A DNA stretch of 7,231 nt from an uncultured Anaerovibrio sp. (GTDB taxonomy: Bacteria > Bacillota > Negativicutes > Selenomonadales > Selenomonadaceae). Made by a program: the position numbers and the translations under genes. Shown one piece after another: positions 6,218 through 7,231 of this stretch; positions within the stretch are counted from its first letter, which is position 1, and each line of letters begins with the position of its first letter. Under the pieces are notes generated by a model, which worked only from the letters and a program-made list of their open reading frames with translations, made no database searches and was not told where the DNA came from. The stretch spans positions 1 through 7,231 of the forward strand of contig CAKPVW010000070.1 of the NCBI GenBank assembly GCA_934196075.1, in the 5' to 3' direction.

Positions 6218-6473
6218 GTTCAAAACCGCCTTCCTGCGCAAATTCCATAATTAAATAAGCTGCTTTTTGGATAAATTCTACATACTTTTCTACTTCCTTA
6301 TCTGAATATCCCCTAACATCCTCTATCTGATAAGATGGAAGCCAGCAAACAAGACTGTGAAAACAATCTTTTGCATCTGGCGTTTCCACATATACCTTCA
6401 CCTTGCCATCAGCCAACATCTCCGTATGAGTAATTTCTGTATTATCCTCCAGTGTCATAAATGGATAAATCAT
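6201..6473 (-). CDS. Conserved partner of the DUF4160 gene, antitoxin-like
   Basis: This 90-aa acidic protein of predicted alpha/beta fold has a strand-rich first half (KVKVYVETPD, CFHSLVCWLPSYQIEDV) and a helical second half (KEVEKYVEFIQKAAYLIMEFAQEGG). I do not recognise a named domain. It occupies the position usually taken by a DUF2442-type partner upstream of DUF4160 genes, but its sequence does not look like DUF2442. The ATG at 6473 has GGAGG 9 nt upstream and a good promoter about 40 nt above. Its stop overlaps the start of the DUF4160 gene. First position, acidity and coupling fit an antitoxin or accessory partner, but toxicity of either product is not shown by sequence. Confidence 0.8.
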   Translation of the reverse strand: MIYPFMTLEDNTEITHTEMLADGKVKVYVETPDAKDCFHSLVCWLPSYQIEDVRGYSDKEVEKYVEFIQKAAYLIMEFAQEGGFEHASAV

Positions 6474-6513
6474 ATTCTTACACCTCCATTTTAACTAGTA
6501 TTCTCCTATCCTT

Positions 6514-6542
6514 ATTCTAACCAATGTTTTTGTGTTTTTCAA
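6514..6542 (-). promoter_or_regulatory. Sigma-A-type promoter of the DUF4160 cassette
   Basis: On the minus strand TTGAAA (6542-6537) and TAGAAT (6519-6514) are separated by exactly 17 bp, each matching the vegetative consensus at five of six positions. It lies about 40 nt ahead of the ATG at 6473. It would drive the 90-aa gene, DUF4160 and the 60-aa secreted protein, possibly reading on into the radical SAM gene. Confidence 0.7.
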
Positions 6543-6649
6543 TATTGCCCAGCTAATCATTTGTAATGTAAAATGTATTAAATATAGAAGTCCCTATGGC
6601 ATTTATTTATATTTTGCAGAAAACAATGATAAAATATTTTTTTGATTGC

Positions 6650-6689
6650 TTTTCAATTATAAAACGGTTATATTTTTTATAATTGAAAA
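6650..6689. promoter_or_regulatory. Perfect 15-bp AT-rich inverted repeat upstream of the Spx/ArsC-like gene
   Basis: TTTTCAATTATAAAA (6650-6664) is repeated exactly as its reverse complement at 6675-6689, with a 10-bp centre. It lies in the 272-bp gap between divergent genes, about 57 bp before the ATG at 6746. A candidate -10 (TATATA or TATAAC, 6699-6706) lies just downstream, so the dyad covers the -35 area and could be an operator. It could also be a hairpin, but with almost no G/C it would be weak in RNA. Confidence 0.55.
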
Positions 6690-6745
6690 TATGGCTGTTA
6701 TATAACTTTGAGATTTATTTAACGATATAGAAAGAAGGTACATAA

Positions 6746-7114
6746 ATGAGCCAAGCAATTTTCCTATGCTATCCCCGTTGCACTACTTGCCAAAAGGCGG
6801 AAAAGTGGCTGACAAACAATGGCATCGCCGTTAAGGTTAGAGACATCAAAGAGGACAACCCTACAGCACAAGAAATACGCTTGTGGCATGAAAAAAGCGG
6901 TCTTCCCCTCAAGCGATTCTTTAACACTAGTGGACTAAAATATAAAGAACTGAAACTCAAAGATAAACTGCCAACCATGACTGAGGAGGAACAATATGCA
7001 CTCCTAGCCACAGATGGTATGCTGGTCAAGCGTCCGATTTTTATAGATGATGACAATGTCCTTGTTGGTTTCAAAGAACAGGAATGGCAGTCAAAAATAA
7101 ATTCTGATTTGTAG
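6746..7114 (+). CDS. Spx/ArsC-family thioredoxin-fold protein
   Basis: This 122-aa cytosolic protein belongs to the ArsC/Spx/MgsR/YffB superfamily. The N-terminal strand leads to a CxxC motif, CTTC (C12-C15), followed by the family's NPT-x-E-I, SGLPLKRFFNTSG (51-63), KYKELKLKDKLP and ATDGMLVKRPI with the cis-Pro region R96-P97, ending in VGFKEQEW. Full length for the family. The CxxC is as in Spx/MgsR, which sense disulfide stress and act with RNA polymerase; canonical glutaredoxin-type arsenate reductases have a different catalytic environment and there are no ars genes nearby, so arsenate reduction is not supported. Start ATG at 6746 with AGAAGG 7 nt upstream. The stop codon is only 4 nt from the right inverted repeat, which may form the transcript's 3' end. 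Confidence 0.88.
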   Translation: MSQAIFLCYPRCTTCQKAEKWLTNNGIAVKVRDIKEDNPTAQEIRLWHEKSGLPLKRFFNTSGLKYKELKLKDKLPTMTEEEQYALLATDGMLVKRPIFIDDDNVLVGFKEQEWQSKINSDL

Positions 7115-7118
7115 ATTT

Positions 7119-7220
7119 GTTAGCAAGTCATGTTACTCTTTACTGAGGCATGGCAATACCCTTCCCGGCACGCTCGCGCTATGTAAATGTGCCTCACGCT
7201 GCTAAACTCATTCAACCGCA
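7119..7220 (-). repeat. Right copy of the flanking inverted repeat
   Basis: The reverse complement of this stretch aligns with 1-103 at about 94% identity. In this copy the outer dyad is perfect: TTAGCA (7121-7126) with TGCTAA, and TGAGGCA with TGCCTCA is kept, so it can fold as nested stems. It begins 4 nt after the Spx/ArsC-like stop codon. A short T-poor flank follows, so it is not a classical terminator, but as RNA it could protect or end the transcript. It extends almost to the end of the window. Confidence 0.9.
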
Positions 7221-7231
7221 TAAAAAGATTC

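Noticed and set aside
6769..7074. Minus-strand open frame opposite the Spx/ArsC-like gene.
   Set aside because: Ser/Leu-rich low-complexity translation without ribosome site; antisense shadow of a well conserved gene.
6746..7114. Arsenate reductase (arsC) for arsenic resistance.
   Set aside because: The active site is CxxC as in Spx/MgsR-type proteins and there are no ars transporter or regulator genes in the window.
1..7231. CRISPR array, tRNA, rRNA or known riboswitch.
   Set aside because: No regularly spaced repeats with spacers, no tRNA cloverleaf or rRNA-like stretches, and no leader matching a riboswitch class I know.

Overview
The window looks like chromosomal DNA of a diderm Firmicute, most likely a gut Negativicute of the Selenomonas/Megamonas/Veillonella type. 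I infer this from the protein families (a Cys-rich Mrp/Nbp35-type ATPase, a B12-binding radical SAM protein with a DUF4080-like tail, an Spx/ArsC-like protein), the strong GGAGG-type ribosome sites and the mixed base composition (about 50% GC in mrp, under 25% in parts of the DUF4160 region). Species cannot be assigned from the sequence alone.

Layout: the two ends carry inverted copies of a ~103-bp structured repeat (1-103 and 7119-7220, about 94% identical), so the whole block of genes lies between inverted repeats. Inside the left copy is an mrp-like gene (+) with an extended -10 promoter. A strong bidirectional terminator separates it from a long minus-strand block. Read in its own direction, that block contains: a 90-aa gene and an overlapping DUF4160 gene (a two-gene, toxin-antitoxin-like cassette in AT-rich DNA with its own good promoter); a 60-aa secreted protein, possibly truncated; a B12-binding radical SAM protein; a GHKL (AgrC/ComD-like) membrane histidine kinase; a 69-aa secreted, very acidic protein built of four nonapeptide repeats; a terminator; and a LytTR-type response regulator. 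At the right end a plus-strand Spx/ArsC-like gene runs up to the right repeat.

The most interesting unit is kinase - secreted acidic repeat peptide - LytTR regulator (1265-3749). It has the layout of peptide-sensing AgrC/AgrA or ComD/ComE systems, but the intervening peptide is a Sec-exported, Asp/Tyr-rich nonapeptide-repeat protein and not a double-glycine or AgrD-type pheromone. Just upstream of the kinase promoter are two perfect 11-bp direct repeats 20 bp apart, the geometry expected of a LytTR binding site, which suggests autoregulation. The link between peptide and kinase is inference. No transposase, integrase, CRISPR array, tRNA or rRNA was seen.
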